DNA of 64,000 nt from DASWUZ01 sp036401375 (GCA_036401375.1 DASWVB010000005.1:100540-164539); one strand, 5' to 3'. Positions 1 through 9,296 are shown, counted from the stretch's first letter. The notes: generated by a model not told the origin, from the sequence alone. Translations and numbers: made by a program.

Positions 1-385
1 CCATGGTGCCGTACTGCGGATCGATGGCCTCGTAATTAGAGATGTCGTAGCCGAAGTCGATCTGCGGCGATGGATAACATGGCGTGATCCAGATCGCGTC
101 CACCCCCAGCGTCTGGAGGTAGTCGAGGCGGCTGGTAATGCCGTTCAGGTCGCCGACTCCATCGCCGTTTGAATCTTGAAAGCTGCGCGGGTAGATCTCA
201 TAGATGACCGCATGCTTCCACCAGGGATCGCTCGCTGGCCGTGCACGCCGATGGCTCGCAGGCACGACGGCTGTGCCATTTGACTTCTGCTGTGGAGCGC
301 TCTCGGCTGCGAGGGTGAACGACCACGATGCGATCAGAGCTGTCAACAGCAGCCGCGTCCCGAAATCACTCTTCGAAGATATCAA
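1..385 (-). CDS. GH13 family alpha-glucosidase/alpha-amylase, secreted (5' part only)
   Basis: The minus-strand reading frame runs off the left edge, so only about 128 N-terminal codons are seen. A TTG start at 385 is preceded by AGGAG six bases upstream and gives a good Sec signal peptide (basic start, LLLTALIAS core, then LAAES). The mature part shows classic GH13 N-terminal barrel motifs: YEIYPRSFQDSNGDGVGDLNG, VDAIWITPCYPSP and DFGYDISNYEAIDP. These are typical of oligo-1,6-glucosidase and alpha-glucosidase-like enzymes that hydrolyse alpha-glucosidic bonds. The catalytic residues lie outside the window, so exact substrate specificity cannot be judged. The frame is open further upstream (GTG at 418), so a longer N-terminus is possible but less likely. 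Confidence 0.85.
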   Translation of the reverse strand, partial: MISSKSDFGTRLLLTALIASWSFTLAAESAPQQKSNGTAVVPASHRRARPASDPWWKHAVIYEIYPRSFQDSNGDGVGDLNGITSRLDYLQTLGVDAIWITPCYPSPQIDFGYDISNYEAIDPQYGTM

Positions 386-518
386 CCCGCACTCCTGCGC
401 GTGCTCGCTTTGATGCACGTCGCAACATCCTGTCACACCAACGCGTAGAAGGGCAATGAGATCCGACGGCAACTCGAAGAAGCGCGGAGAGCAGGCGCCA
501 GCGGCCTCCCCTCTGCGC

Positions 519-2570
519 CTATTGTCCCGGTGGATGCAAGAGCATGCTGAGGAAGGCCTTCTGAAATTCAGGATGAATGGTCTGGCCGAGATGGATCGCG
601 CTGCCGAAGGCCTGCTGTGCCTGAGCCCTCTGGCCTGAGACCATCAGAGCCTGGCCCAGCACGGCCTGGATTTCAGCCGAGTCCGGTGCCTGCTTTGCCG
701 CTGCCTGGGCGGCTGCGATCGCCTCCGGCATCCTCCCCATCCGCATGAGACCGACCGCCCCGGCAGCCTGGCTGTAGGCGGAGAGCAGCGGCACGTGGAA
801 CGTGCCTCGATAAGCCATTACCACGTTGCCCGGCTCCGCCTCCGGCCGCAGATGCTGGAATTGCTCGTAAGGATTAAGGACGTCAGGTCCCCAGAGTATT
901 CCTTCCAGCTCCGTGCCACTGATGAGGATAGTTCCGGTAATGGTGGACGGCACAGGCACGGAGGGACCGATGCCAAACAGGGCCCACGCACCGGGCAGCG
1001 GCTTGCAGTTGATCCCGTAGTACTGCGGATTGACGAATGGCGAACCTGTGTCAAACCAGCAGTCCGTTATGTGATTCTGGTCGAGGTAGCGCTTGGTCCA
1101 CTTGAAGCCCTGGCCCCAATCCGCATTGGAATCCGTGACCATGCGATAGGTGTTGGCCGGCCCCCCAAAGGCCTCGTTGGAGTAGGCAAGGTAGTCGGGG
1201 TAGGCGTGCAAGGTAGACACCACGGCATAGAGTACGAGCAGGGCCAGGCCGATCTTCATCGCACTCGACCTTCGCGCCAGCTCCCAGCCTGCTGCCGCAG
1301 CAAGGATGATGCAGAACGGGTACATCGGCAGGATGTGCCGGACGCCCATGTTCAGCCTCGAGCTCATGGCCATCAGCAGAAACGTCACCGCAGGGATGAC
1401 GAGAAATACAAACTCCCGATTACGCCTCCAAAGCCGAGCAAAAGGAACGAGCACCAGCAGCACGAGCATGGTTATGGTGCTCTTGACGAGCAGCATCGCC
1501 GGGAAAAAGAACCACTGGGCCGTCGAGTAGAGTCTCCCAAAGAGAAACGTCGAACGAGTGCCCGGTATCTGCAGGATGTCAGCCCATCCATACAGATAGG
1601 CTTCAGGGAATAGATGATGACGAGCAAAGAAGCCAAGCAGTGCTCGTTCGGTCCCGCTTGGAACCGCCGCCATGTACTGTGCCGCTGACGGAATCAGCTG
1701 CAGGCTGCCAGGCCGGGCTGCATAGCGGAATCCGTAGAAGGCCCAGAGAATCGTGTAGCCCACGATCGCAATTACAAATACTGAGGCGAGCAGCAGCAGC
1801 GCTCTCCGCGGCGAAGATGGCAAAAGGCTCCTGCCTTCAACATCCGCCGTTGAACCGCGAAGCGCCTCACAGATTGCGAGCACCGCAACCATTGGAAGCA
1901 CAAAAATCCCCGAGTGCTTAGCCGCCAGCGTCAAGCCCACCGCAATCGCGCATACTGCGAGCCGGCCAGGGGTAGGCCGCTTGCTGAAGCGGTAGAAACT
2001 GTAGATAGACAGGAAGAAGAGGCAGGTCAGCGGAACATCAGTCGTAATCAGAACCCCGTTGGCCAGGATGTTTGGCTCAAAGGCAGTTAGCAGCAGCGCT
2101 AGCAGCCCGGCTTCGCGGCCAAACATCTCCGACCCTGCAACGAAGACAAGCATGGCCAGCACCAGGGTGAAGAGTGCGACCATAGTTCGGCCACGGCCCA
2201 GCAGCGTATCTGCCCCGGGGCCGGGACCGTACAGAAATTGCGCCCCATTGATGAAATCCTGCGCCTTGAAGTAAGGAATGGGCACGGCCGCCGGCTCCGA
2301 GGGGTTGAGCGGCAGCAGCGACAATGCAGCGACCAGCTTGGCCAGCGGAGGATGTTCAGGATTGCGTCCAAAATCGCCGTGCTTCAGGTATTCATAGCCG
2401 GCAAACAGGTGCGACCCCTCGTCGAAGGTCTGTGACTCCTGCCGCGCGGACAGGTAGAGTTGGCCCGCGGTAATGAGAAGTAAAGCCCCGACGATCAGAC
2501 TGCAGGGGCCGCCTCGCAGCCGGGATGAATTTGTCCGAGCCGGATGCTCGGGAGAAGAGCTGACAGACAA
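519..2570 (-). CDS. GT39/PMT-type membrane glycosyltransferase with C-terminal TPR
   Basis: A polytopic membrane protein of about 683 aa. After one N-terminal TM segment it carries the ArnT/PMT-like signature ESQTFDEGSHLFAGY followed by GRNPEHPPLAK, the periplasmic acidic and HPP motifs of lipid-phosphate-sugar-dependent glycosyltransferases. Many hydrophobic helices follow, then a soluble segment (VTDSNADWGQGFKW) often seen in acidobacterial members, and a C-terminal TPR-like stretch (GRMPEAIAAAQAAAKQAPDS). The frame is open to 2810 but that would overlap hemL. I prefer the TTG at 2570, which has GAGGTG six bases upstream; GTG at 2579 is the alternative. It is divergent from hemL. The likely role is transfer of a polyprenyl-linked sugar to an envelope acceptor; the acceptor is unknown. 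Confidence 0.8.
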   Translation of the reverse strand: MSVSSSPEHPARTNSSRLRGGPCSLIVGALLLITAGQLYLSARQESQTFDEGSHLFAGYEYLKHGDFGRNPEHPPLAKLVAALSLLPLNPSEPAAVPIPYFKAQDFINGAQFLYGPGPGADTLLGRGRTMVALFTLVLAMLVFVAGSEMFGREAGLLALLLTAFEPNILANGVLITTDVPLTCLFFLSIYSFYRFSKRPTPGRLAVCAIAVGLTLAAKHSGIFVLPMVAVLAICEALRGSTADVEGRSLLPSSPRRALLLLASVFVIAIVGYTILWAFYGFRYAARPGSLQLIPSAAQYMAAVPSGTERALLGFFARHHLFPEAYLYGWADILQIPGTRSTFLFGRLYSTAQWFFFPAMLLVKSTITMLVLLVLVPFARLWRRNREFVFLVIPAVTFLLMAMSSRLNMGVRHILPMYPFCIILAAAAGWELARRSSAMKIGLALLVLYAVVSTLHAYPDYLAYSNEAFGGPANTYRMVTDSNADWGQGFKWTKRYLDQNHITDCWFDTGSPFVNPQYYGINCKPLPGAWALFGIGPSVPVPSTITGTILISGTELEGILWGPDVLNPYEQFQHLRPEAEPGNVVMAYRGTFHVPLLSAYSQAAGAVGLMRMGRMPEAIAAAQAAAKQAPDSAEIQAVLGQALMVSGQRAQAQQAFGSAIHLGQTIHPEFQKAFLSMLLHPPGQ

Positions 2571-2697
2571 GGTGGTCACCTCGCGCAGGAAATCGTACCA
2601 CGCCGACCGGGAAACGCCTTTTGCCTGAACAAGAAAACTCGCCCCGGCCTTTACTGCCAACCCCGAGTCTCTCCACCGGCCACTTATACTGGGCAGG

Positions 2698-4035
2698 ATG
2701 ACCTTGAGTCGACGATCCGAGGCGCCCGCGGACCTCACCCTGACCCGTGACATGCGATCCTCCCGCCAACTGCAGGCTCGGGCCGAAGCGCTTATTTCTG
2801 GCGGGGTCAACTCGCCGGTGCGTGCCTTCCACGCCGTGGGCGGCGAGCCGCCCTTCGTCGCCCGCGCCGAGGGCGCATACCTGTGGGACGCAGACGGAAA
2901 TCGCTACATCGACTACTTCGGTTCGTGGGGGCCGATGATCCTCGGCCACGCCTTTCCGCCGGTCGTCCGCGCCATCCAGCAGGCGGCCACCCGCGGCACC
3001 AGCTACGGCGCATCCACCGCCGGCGAAGCGCAGCTTGCCGAGCTGGTCATCGCCGGATATCCGTCGATCGAAAAGCTTCGCTTCGTCAGCTCCGGAACAG
3101 AGGCAACCATGTCCGCCATCCGCCTGGCGCGCGCCTTCACCGGACGCAAGTACATCATCAAGTTCGAGGGCTGTTACCACGGCCACTCCGATGGGCTGCT
3201 GGTCAAAGCCGGCTCCGGCGTCGCCACCTTTGGAGTGCCGGGCTCAGCTGGAGTTCCCGAGGAGATCGTCCACTTCACGGTGGCACTGCCGTTCAACAAT
3301 ATCGCCGCGGTGGAGGCGGCCTTCGCCCTCCACCGCGGCGAAGTCGCTTGCATCATCGTCGAGCCGGTTGTTGGGAACGCCGGTTGCATTCCGCCCCAAC
3401 CGGGCTACCTGCAGGCGCTGCGGCAGATCGTCAGCCGCGAGGGCGCCCTGCTCATCTTCGACGAAGTTATGACAGGTTTTCGAGTGGCATACGGCGGAGC
3501 ACAGCAGCTTTACGGCATCCTTCCCGACCTGACCACGCTGGGCAAGATCATCGGCGGAGGCCTGCCGTGTGCGGCGTTCGGTGGTCGTGCCGAGATCATG
3601 GATTTGCTGGCGCCCCTCGGCCCCGTCTACCAGGCCGGCACGCTCAGCGGAAATCCTTTGGCGATGGCGGCAGGTATTGCCACGCTGGCGTACCTATCGC
3701 AGCATCGGGAGGCTGTTTATTCGCGACTCGAGGCGACGAGCCGCGCCGTCGCCGATGGAGTAGCTGCCGCCGCTACCGACGCAGGGGTTGTCCTCGTGAC
3801 CAACCGCGTCGGCCCCATGTGGACCTGGTTCTTCACCTCGAAGCCCGTCACAGACTTTGCCTCAGCGGCTGCTAGCGACACCGCAGCCTTCGGACGATTC
3901 CATCGCGCCATGATGGAGGCTGGCGTATGGCTACCGCCATCGCAGTTCGAAGCGGCATTTCTGAGCGCCTTGCACAGCGATGCCGAGGTTGCAGCGACAG
4001 TCAAAGCAGCGCGAACGGCCTTCCGTTCTCTGTAG
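2698..4035 (+). CDS. hemL: Glutamate-1-semialdehyde 2,1-aminomutase
   Basis: A PLP enzyme of tetrapyrrole synthesis that converts glutamate-1-semialdehyde to 5-aminolevulinate. Family motifs run the whole length: ISGGVNSPVRAF near the N-terminus, WDADGNRYIDYFGSWGPMILGH, SSGTEATMSAIRLAR, CYHGHSD, FDEVMTGFR, the PLP-lysine motif TTLGKIIGGGLP and QAGTLSGNPLAM. At 445 aa it is slightly longer than usual. The first 18 residues are not typical, so the internal ATG at 2752 may be the real start; neither ATG has a convincing Shine-Dalgarno sequence. It is divergent from the glycosyltransferase, with initiation regions within about 130 bases of each other. The gene implies ALA synthesis by the C5 pathway. 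Confidence 0.95.
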   Translation: MTLSRRSEAPADLTLTRDMRSSRQLQARAEALISGGVNSPVRAFHAVGGEPPFVARAEGAYLWDADGNRYIDYFGSWGPMILGHAFPPVVRAIQQAATRGTSYGASTAGEAQLAELVIAGYPSIEKLRFVSSGTEATMSAIRLARAFTGRKYIIKFEGCYHGHSDGLLVKAGSGVATFGVPGSAGVPEEIVHFTVALPFNNIAAVEAAFALHRGEVACIIVEPVVGNAGCIPPQPGYLQALRQIVSREGALLIFDEVMTGFRVAYGGAQQLYGILPDLTTLGKIIGGGLPCAAFGGRAEIMDLLAPLGPVYQAGTLSGNPLAMAAGIATLAYLSQHREAVYSRLEATSRAVADGVAAAATDAGVVLVTNRVGPMWTWFFTSKPVTDFASAAASDTAAFGRFHRAMMEAGVWLPPSQFEAAFLSALHSDAEVAATVKAARTAFRSL

Positions 4036-4130
4036 CTTTTGAGTTTTTTCGTCCACAGATGGAGGCAGGAGAATCGGAGAGGGCGGCCTCTTGAGCAGCT
4101 TCGAACTTGCGCCTCTCGTCTCCACGCACA

Positions 4131-4859
4131 TCAAGGCACTCCCCAGGCGTCCACGGTGACGAAGCGGCTGCCTTGCGCCATCAGACGTGGAACCAGCCGT
4201 GCCACTGCCGCCAGAGTCGCGCTGCGGTTCTGACCGATGCCAACCTGACCGCCGTCATGTAGCAGCAGGTTGCTTCCACGTCCGCGCCGTCGGTTTCGGC
4301 GAATGACTCCGGCCAGACGCGCCTCGATCCGAGCCGCATCCGCATCTTCTGTCCAGTCAAAGCCGGTCGCATTCCACAACACGGGCACGAGGCCAAGCTG
4401 GCGCGCCTGGCGCAGTACGTCAGGACGCCGCGCTCCGTGCGGCGGGCGGAAGTAGTGCACCGGTTCGCCTAGAGCGTCTTCCAGTGACGCGTTACAGCCC
4501 GCTAACTCAGCCCTCACGCGAGCCGGGGAGCGGAAGACGAGGGCAGGGTGCGTCATGGTGTGGTTGCCGATCAGGTGGCCCGCGGACCGAACCTGCCTCA
4601 CGAGGTCAGGGCGCTGCCGCACAAAACGTCCGATCATGAAGAAGGTCGCGCGCACTTCAAAACGTGCCAGCAGATCGAGTAAGCGTCCGGTGTAAGGCTC
4701 GTTGGGACCATCGTCGAAGGTGAGCGCAATTTCATTCGCATCCCCGCCAGCGACTATCGCCCGCCCGAAGATTTGGGAGGTCGGCCACATCGCCGCGTAG
4801 GCATAGCCACCGGCGCCCAGTGTAGTCCCCGTGACACATGCGGCAATCTCTGGGAACAT
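4131..4859 (-). CDS. Polysaccharide deacetylase (NodB/CE4 domain)
   Basis: A CE4 carbohydrate esterase of about 242 aa. Motif 1 is TFDDGP with both Asp residues, motif 2 is H(T)MTHP in GNHTMTHPAL for metal binding, motif 3 is YFRPPHGARRP, and a late motif is LLLHDGG. Together these indicate a metal-dependent deacetylase acting on N- or O-acetylated sugars such as peptidoglycan or exopolysaccharide. The frame extends to 5123, but that would overlap the oppositely oriented deoxynucleoside kinase and adds non-conserved residues. The ATG at 4859 gives a hydrophobic N-terminus (MFPEIAACVTGTTLGAGGYAY) that may be a membrane anchor or signal, though no clear ribosome site is seen. It converges with hemL. 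Confidence 0.85.
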   Translation of the reverse strand: MFPEIAACVTGTTLGAGGYAYAAMWPTSQIFGRAIVAGGDANEIALTFDDGPNEPYTGRLLDLLARFEVRATFFMIGRFVRQRPDLVRQVRSAGHLIGNHTMTHPALVFRSPARVRAELAGCNASLEDALGEPVHYFRPPHGARRPDVLRQARQLGLVPVLWNATGFDWTEDADAARIEARLAGVIRRNRRRGRGSNLLLHDGGQVGIGQNRSATLAAVARLVPRLMAQGSRFVTVDAWGVP

Positions 4860-4995
4860 GGATTCAAGTCTACCGTCGCGCACCAAAGCATGAACTTGCA
4901 GGGCCGCACCAGGGGTGGTATCTTCGTCTTTCCTTCGCTTCAAAGCGTCACACCTATTCTGCCCCGAAAAACTCTGAGAACGACGTAAAGGAGCG

Positions 4996-5652
4996 ATGGC
5001 AAACCTCTTCGAAGCACCTCGATTTATAGCCGTAGACGGCCCTATCCGCGTGGGGAAATCCACCCTGGCACGAGTTTTGTCGGAAACCCTGCACGCCCGG
5101 CGCATCGCCGAGCCTGAAGACAATCCCTTCCTCGATCGCTTCTACAAGGTAGAGACAGGAGTGGGCTTTCAGACCCAGATGTGGTTTTTGCTGGAGCGTT
5201 TTGAGCAGATGCGTCGCGAAAAGGAGACCGGATTTGAGACCCCGGCCGTCGCCGACTACCTCTTCGAAAAGGACAAACTCTTTGCCTACATCAATCTCTC
5301 GGACGCGGAGCTGGCCCTCTACAACCGCTACTATCAGCAGTTCCGCGAACAGGCGCCCGCGCCCGACCTGGTCATCTACCTGCAGGCCACCCCCGAGGTG
5401 CTCAAGCAGCGGCTAAAACGAAAGGGAGTGCCGGGCGAGCGGGCTATCAGCGACGCATATCTGAAGCAGGTCGTCGACGCCTACGAACACTTCTTCTTCC
5501 ACTACACGGCGAGCGATCTACTTGTCGTCAACACGTCCGACATCGACTTTGTAAATAAGAATAGCGATCTGCAGCTGCTGCTCAAGCGCCTCTCGGAGCC
5601 GATCAAAGGAACGCAATACTTCCTGCCGCTCGGAGCGGGCGCCGCGGAATAG
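4996..5652 (+). CDS. Deoxynucleoside kinase (dNK/dGK family)
   Basis: A P-loop kinase of 218 aa with Walker A at residues 15-23 (GPIRVGKST). It has the dNK-type FLDRFY and FQTQMWFLLERFEQM segments, the ADYLFEKDKLFA motif, VIYLQATPEVLKQRLKRKG containing the LID arginines, and VVNTSDIDFV. It would phosphorylate deoxyadenosine and/or deoxyguanosine in the salvage pathway; substrate preference cannot be read from sequence. AAAGGAG lies just before the ATG. The promoter region lies between it and the divergent deacetylase. It converges with clpB. Confidence 0.85.
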   Translation: MANLFEAPRFIAVDGPIRVGKSTLARVLSETLHARRIAEPEDNPFLDRFYKVETGVGFQTQMWFLLERFEQMRREKETGFETPAVADYLFEKDKLFAYINLSDAELALYNRYYQQFREQAPAPDLVIYLQATPEVLKQRLKRKGVPGERAISDAYLKQVVDAYEHFFFHYTASDLLVVNTSDIDFVNKNSDLQLLLKRLSEPIKGTQYFLPLGAGAAE

Positions 5653-5719
5653 CTTCAGACGCAAAGCGGCCGGTGACCTGCGTCACTCAGCCGCTTCAAA
5701 CCTGGCGATGAACGGAACA

Positions 5720-5750
5720 GCGGCGGACCATCATTTCGCGGGTCCGCCGC
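5720..5750. terminator. Inverted repeat between convergent dNK and clpB
   Basis: A perfect 10-bp inverted repeat (arms 5720-5729 and 5741-5750, 11-base loop) fills the gap between the convergent deoxynucleoside kinase and clpB. It is placed to end transcription from either side. No strong U tract follows on either strand, so efficiency is uncertain. Confidence 0.55.
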
Positions 5751-5756
5751 GCAATT

Positions 5757-8423
5757 TCAAATAGCTGGTGCGGGAACAGCTTCGTCTGTGAAGCTCGCTG
5801 CACCGCGTGCAGCGACTTCAAACTTCAGCCGTCCGTGGAGCGGATCGGCATCCACACGCAGATGGTCTCCATGCAGCACCTCCCCGTCCAGTATCTTGAT
5901 GGCCAGAGGATCGGAGATCAGCCGCTGCATCGCGCGCTTCAGAGGACGCGCGCCATAGGCCTTGTCGTATCCCGTAAGCATCAACTGCTTGCGCGCTCCC
6001 TCGGTCAACTCGAAGGTGATCTTGCGATCGGCCAGCAGCTTCTTCAAATCTTCAAGCCGAAGATCGACGATGTGCGCCAACTGCTCTTCACCCAGCGGCT
6101 TGAAGATGACAATGTCATCGACGCGGTTTAAAAACTCAGGGCGGAAGTGCTGCCGCAGCACATCCATCACCTGCTCGCGCGCCATATCAAACGCCGTTTC
6201 ACTCTCAAGCGACTCGCCCGCCAGCATCTGCGCACCTAGGTTTGAGGTCATGATGAGTACCGTGTTCTTGAAGTCGACCGTGCGCCCCTTCGCGTCCGTC
6301 AGCCGCCCGTCGTCGAGCACCTGCAACAACACGTGGAACACATCGGGATGCGCCTTCTCGATCTCATCGAAGAGCACCACGGAGTAAGGCCGGCGTCGAA
6401 CCGCCTCCGTCAACTGACCACCCTCGTCATAGCCGATGTAGCCCGGAGGCGCGCCGATCAGCCGCGCTACAGCGTGCTTCTCCATATACTCCGACATATC
6501 GATGCGGACCATCGACTGCTCATCGTCGAAGAGATACTCGGCCAGCGCGCGCGCCGTCTCTGTCTTGCCCACGCCCGTCGAGCCGAGGAAGATGAAGGAG
6601 CCGATCGGCCGCTTGGGATCGCTGAGCCCGGCGCGGGAGCGGCGAATCGCATTTGCAACCGTGGTCAGAGCCTCGTCCTGCCCAACCACGCGGGCCTGCA
6701 GCCGCTTCTCCATCTGCACCAGCTTGTTGACCTCACCCTCCAGCATCTTGGTAATAGGAATGCCCGTCCACTTGCTGACGATCGAGGCTATGTCCTCTTC
6801 ATCCACCTCTTCCTTCAGCATGCGGGATGCGCCCCCCGCCCCGCCTGCCCCGTCCTGCTGCGCGTTCAGCACCTTGATCTCGGCCTCGAGCTTCGGCAGC
6901 TCGCCGTACTGTATCTGCGCCGCTCGCTCCAGCTTTCCCAGACGAGTCTGCTCCTCCGCCTCAAAGCGCAGAGCCTCCACCCGCTTCTTCAACTCGCTCA
7001 GACGGGTGATCGCCTCTCGCTCCCGCTGCCAGTTCGCGCGCAGTGCGATCAGCCGCTCGTGAATGCCGCCAAGCTCGCGCTCAACCGCCTCGCGCCGATC
7101 GCGGGAGTTCGGGTCCGTCTCCCGCTTCAACGCGGCGCGCTCGATCTCGAGCGAAGTTGATTCGCGCTCGAGCTGGTCGATCTCCGTCGGCACTGAACCG
7201 ATCTGGATCGCCAGCGAAGCAGCCGCCTCGTCGACCAGATCGATCGCCTTGTCGGGCAAAAACCGGTCAGAGATGTAGCGGTGTGAGAGCGTCGCAGCGG
7301 CAACGATGGCCGAGTCTTTGATGCGTACGTTGTGGTGCGCCTCGTAGCGATCCTTCAGTCCGCGCAAAATCGCGACCGTGTCCTCTACATTGGGCTCACC
7401 AACGAAGACGATCTGAAAGCGCCGCTCCAGCGCCGCGTCCTTCTCGATGTACTTGCGATATTCATTGAGCGTGGTCGCGCCGATAGCCCGCAGCTCCCCG
7501 CGAGCCAGAGCGGGCTTGAGCATGTTCGAAGCATCGATTGCCCCCTCCGCAGCGCCAGCCCCGACCAGAGTGTGCAGCTCGTCGATGAAGAGGATTACCT
7601 GCCCATTCGACTCCTCGACATCTTTAAGCACGGCTTTTAGGCGATCTTCGAATTCGCCGCGATACTTGGCACCGGCGAGCATCGATCCGAGGTCGAGCGA
7701 GATCACCCGCTTGTCGCGCAGGATCTCAGGCACGTCCCCTGACACGATGCGGCGGGCCAGCCCCTCGACGATGGCCGTCTTGCCGACTCCCGGCTCGCCG
7801 ATCAGCGCGGGATTGTTCTTGGTGCGGCGCGCCAGCACCTGGATCACCCGCCGGATCTCCTCATCGCGTCCGATCACCGGGTCGAGCTTGCCGCGACGGG
7901 CCAGTTCTGTCAGATCCTTTGCATAACGATCGAGCGCCTGGTACTTCGCCTCAGGGTTCTGGTCGGTGACCCTCTGCGATCCCCGCACCGTGGTGAGGCC
8001 CTGCAGAATGGCTGCATGGGTCGCACCCACAGCCGCTAGCGCAAGCTGCGCCGGATCATTCTTGATCACGGTCAACGCCAGCAGCAGGTGCTCCGTTGAG
8101 ACATATTCATCCTTGAAGTTCTCAGCCTCTTTGAAGGCCTGGTCGACCACCCGCTGCAGGGTGTTCGAGATGGAGGGCTGCTGCGACGCGCCGGCCACCT
8201 TGGGCAGTGCTCCGACCGCCCCATTTACCTTTGAAAGCAGCTGCTCAGAGGGCACGCCGACCTTTCCCAGCAGCGGTGCGATAATGCCTTCCTTATCCTC
8301 GAGTAAAGCACTCAACAAGTGCAGAGGTAATATCTCCGGATTGCCGTTCTCGGTCGCCACTTTGGCCGCGTTCTGCATGGCCTCCTGCGACTTCACTGTA
8401 AGTTTTTCCCAACGAATTGCCAT
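5757..8423 (-). CDS. clpB: ATP-dependent disaggregase ClpB
   Basis: An 888-aa Hsp100 chaperone that rescues aggregated proteins with DnaK. The Clp N-terminal domain covers about residues 1-145. NBD1 has Walker A GEPGVGKT at 209-216 and Walker B FIDELHTL. A long heptad-rich middle domain (about 410-520) precedes NBD2, which has GSTGVGKTE, the pore loop GYIGYDEGG and the sensor region FLNRVDDIVIF. The C-terminus is typical apart from a short Ala/Pro-rich tail. There is no IGL/IGF-type ClpP-binding loop of the ClpA/X kind that I can see, consistent with ClpB. It lies 115 bases downstream of hsp20 on the same strand, so the two probably form a heat-shock operon with a possible attenuator between them. 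Confidence 0.97.
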   Translation of the reverse strand: MAIRWEKLTVKSQEAMQNAAKVATENGNPEILPLHLLSALLEDKEGIIAPLLGKVGVPSEQLLSKVNGAVGALPKVAGASQQPSISNTLQRVVDQAFKEAENFKDEYVSTEHLLLALTVIKNDPAQLALAAVGATHAAILQGLTTVRGSQRVTDQNPEAKYQALDRYAKDLTELARRGKLDPVIGRDEEIRRVIQVLARRTKNNPALIGEPGVGKTAIVEGLARRIVSGDVPEILRDKRVISLDLGSMLAGAKYRGEFEDRLKAVLKDVEESNGQVILFIDELHTLVGAGAAEGAIDASNMLKPALARGELRAIGATTLNEYRKYIEKDAALERRFQIVFVGEPNVEDTVAILRGLKDRYEAHHNVRIKDSAIVAAATLSHRYISDRFLPDKAIDLVDEAAASLAIQIGSVPTEIDQLERESTSLEIERAALKRETDPNSRDRREAVERELGGIHERLIALRANWQREREAITRLSELKKRVEALRFEAEEQTRLGKLERAAQIQYGELPKLEAEIKVLNAQQDGAGGAGGASRMLKEEVDEEDIASIVSKWTGIPITKMLEGEVNKLVQMEKRLQARVVGQDEALTTVANAIRRSRAGLSDPKRPIGSFIFLGSTGVGKTETARALAEYLFDDEQSMVRIDMSEYMEKHAVARLIGAPPGYIGYDEGGQLTEAVRRRPYSVVLFDEIEKAHPDVFHVLLQVLDDGRLTDAKGRTVDFKNTVLIMTSNLGAQMLAGESLESETAFDMAREQVMDVLRQHFRPEFLNRVDDIVIFKPLGEEQLAHIVDLRLEDLKKLLADRKITFELTEGARKQLMLTGYDKAYGARPLKRAMQRLISDPLAIKILDGEVLHGDHLRVDADPLHGRLKFEVAARGAASFTDEAVPAPAI

Positions 8424-8456
8424 GAGTGAGTATGCCGTCCTTGTAAATTAGCTCCC

Positions 8457-8502
8457 TGACAAAGAGAATGCGGGAGCACGCCCATCCTGGACGCCTCCCG
8501 CA
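8457..8502 (-). terminator. Possible attenuator between hsp20 and clpB
   Basis: On the minus strand a perfect 8-bp stem (TGCGGGAG/CTCCCGCA, 8495-8502 with 8469-8476, 18-base loop) is followed by the T-rich TTCTCTTTGTC. It sits after the hsp20 stop and before clpB. This arrangement could reduce read-through so that Hsp20 is made in excess of ClpB. The large loop makes it only a moderate terminator. Confidence 0.45.
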
Positions 8503-8538
8503 GGTACTACGTTAGACTGCGCACGACACGGGCGCCGC

Positions 8539-9117
8539 TCAGGCTGCGGTGCGGGTACCCTGCCTCTCGCCTTCGTTAGCGCTCGCCGACTGAGAAGGGG
8601 GCTGCGAGGCGGCGGACGGAGCATTTACCTGGCCGGTCACCTGCTTCGGCTGGTTCGGCGCGGAACCCTCACCGATGTTCACCTTGATCTGCTTGGGCTT
8701 CGACTCAGCGCGGCGCTGCAACTCGATTCGCAGCACTCCGGCGTCATACCGGGCCTGCACGCTCTCCGAGTCCACGGTATTCGGCAGAGAAAAGGCGCGG
8801 TAAAAGCTTCCGTAACGTCGCTCAATCCTCTGGAAGTTCTCTTCCTTCTCTTCCTTCTCAAACTTCCGCTCGCCCCGTATGGAGAGAGTGTTGTTCTCGA
8901 GCCGGATGTCGAGATCCTGCTCGGAAACTCCCGGAACTTCCAGCTTCAGCACGATCTTGTGCTCGTCTTCGTAGACGTCCACGGCAGGCACGAAGCCCGA
9001 TGCTGAGAGCAGGTCGGCGTCGCCACCCTGGTTACGTGAGAAGTCCTGAAACAGGGTATTCATACGATTCTGCAGAGAAGCAACTTCGCGGAAGGGATCC
9101 CAGCGGTTGGTAGCCAT
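8539..9117 (-). CDS. Hsp20 family small heat-shock protein
   Basis: A 192-aa holdase chaperone. The alpha-crystallin domain spans about residues 45-150 with PAVDVYEDEHKIVLKLEVPG, NNTLSIRGER and GVLRIELQRR. It is followed by a C-terminal I-X-V motif (QIKVNI) used in oligomer assembly and an unusually long Pro/Gln/Ser-rich tail of about 40 residues. The N-terminus starts WDPFREVASLQNRMNTLF, as in the bacterial class A proteins. A strong GGAGG precedes the ATG. It is the first gene of the probable hsp20-clpB operon and would bind unfolding proteins for later refolding by ClpB/DnaK. Confidence 0.95.
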   Translation of the reverse strand: MATNRWDPFREVASLQNRMNTLFQDFSRNQGGDADLLSASGFVPAVDVYEDEHKIVLKLEVPGVSEQDLDIRLENNTLSIRGERKFEKEEKEENFQRIERRYGSFYRAFSLPNTVDSESVQARYDAGVLRIELQRRAESKPKQIKVNIGEGSAPNQPKQVTGQVNAPSAASQPPSQSASANEGERQGTRTAA

Positions 9118-9188
9118 TGCTTTACCTCCGTATGTAATAAAGTGATGAGTCGCTGTGTGGACTCAAACGTTCTGATGGCAATCATAGC

Positions 9189-9195
9189 ATAGGGG
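9189..9195 (-). promoter_or_regulatory. Possible sigma-32-like -10 element upstream of hsp20
   Basis: On the minus strand the sequence CCCCTAT occurs about 70 bases before the hsp20 start, in an A/T-rich stretch. It resembles the CCCCATNT -10 box of heat-shock promoters, but no good CTTGAAA -35 box is visible at the right spacing. This is a suggestion only. Confidence 0.25.
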
Positions 9196-9276
9196 ATGCA
9201 TAAAATCTTAGCTGGTTACTATCATATTCAGCGTAAAGAGGGGCAATGAGAGAGCTGCGAGCGATAAAACGCCAGA

Positions 9277-9296
9277 AGCCCCGCGAAAGCGGGGCT
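9277..9296 (-). terminator. Stem-loop terminator after the two-CXXC protein gene
   Basis: A perfect 8-bp GC-rich stem closed by a four-base loop (GAAA on the plus strand, TTTC on the minus strand) lies just after the stop of the 93-codon gene. On the minus strand it is followed by a short T-containing stretch (GGCGTTTTATC). It may also insulate the hsp20 promoter from read-through. Confidence 0.6.

Noticed and set aside
5835..8451. Several long plus-strand frames opposite clpB
   Set aside because: They are complementary-strand shadows created by the strong codon bias of clpB.
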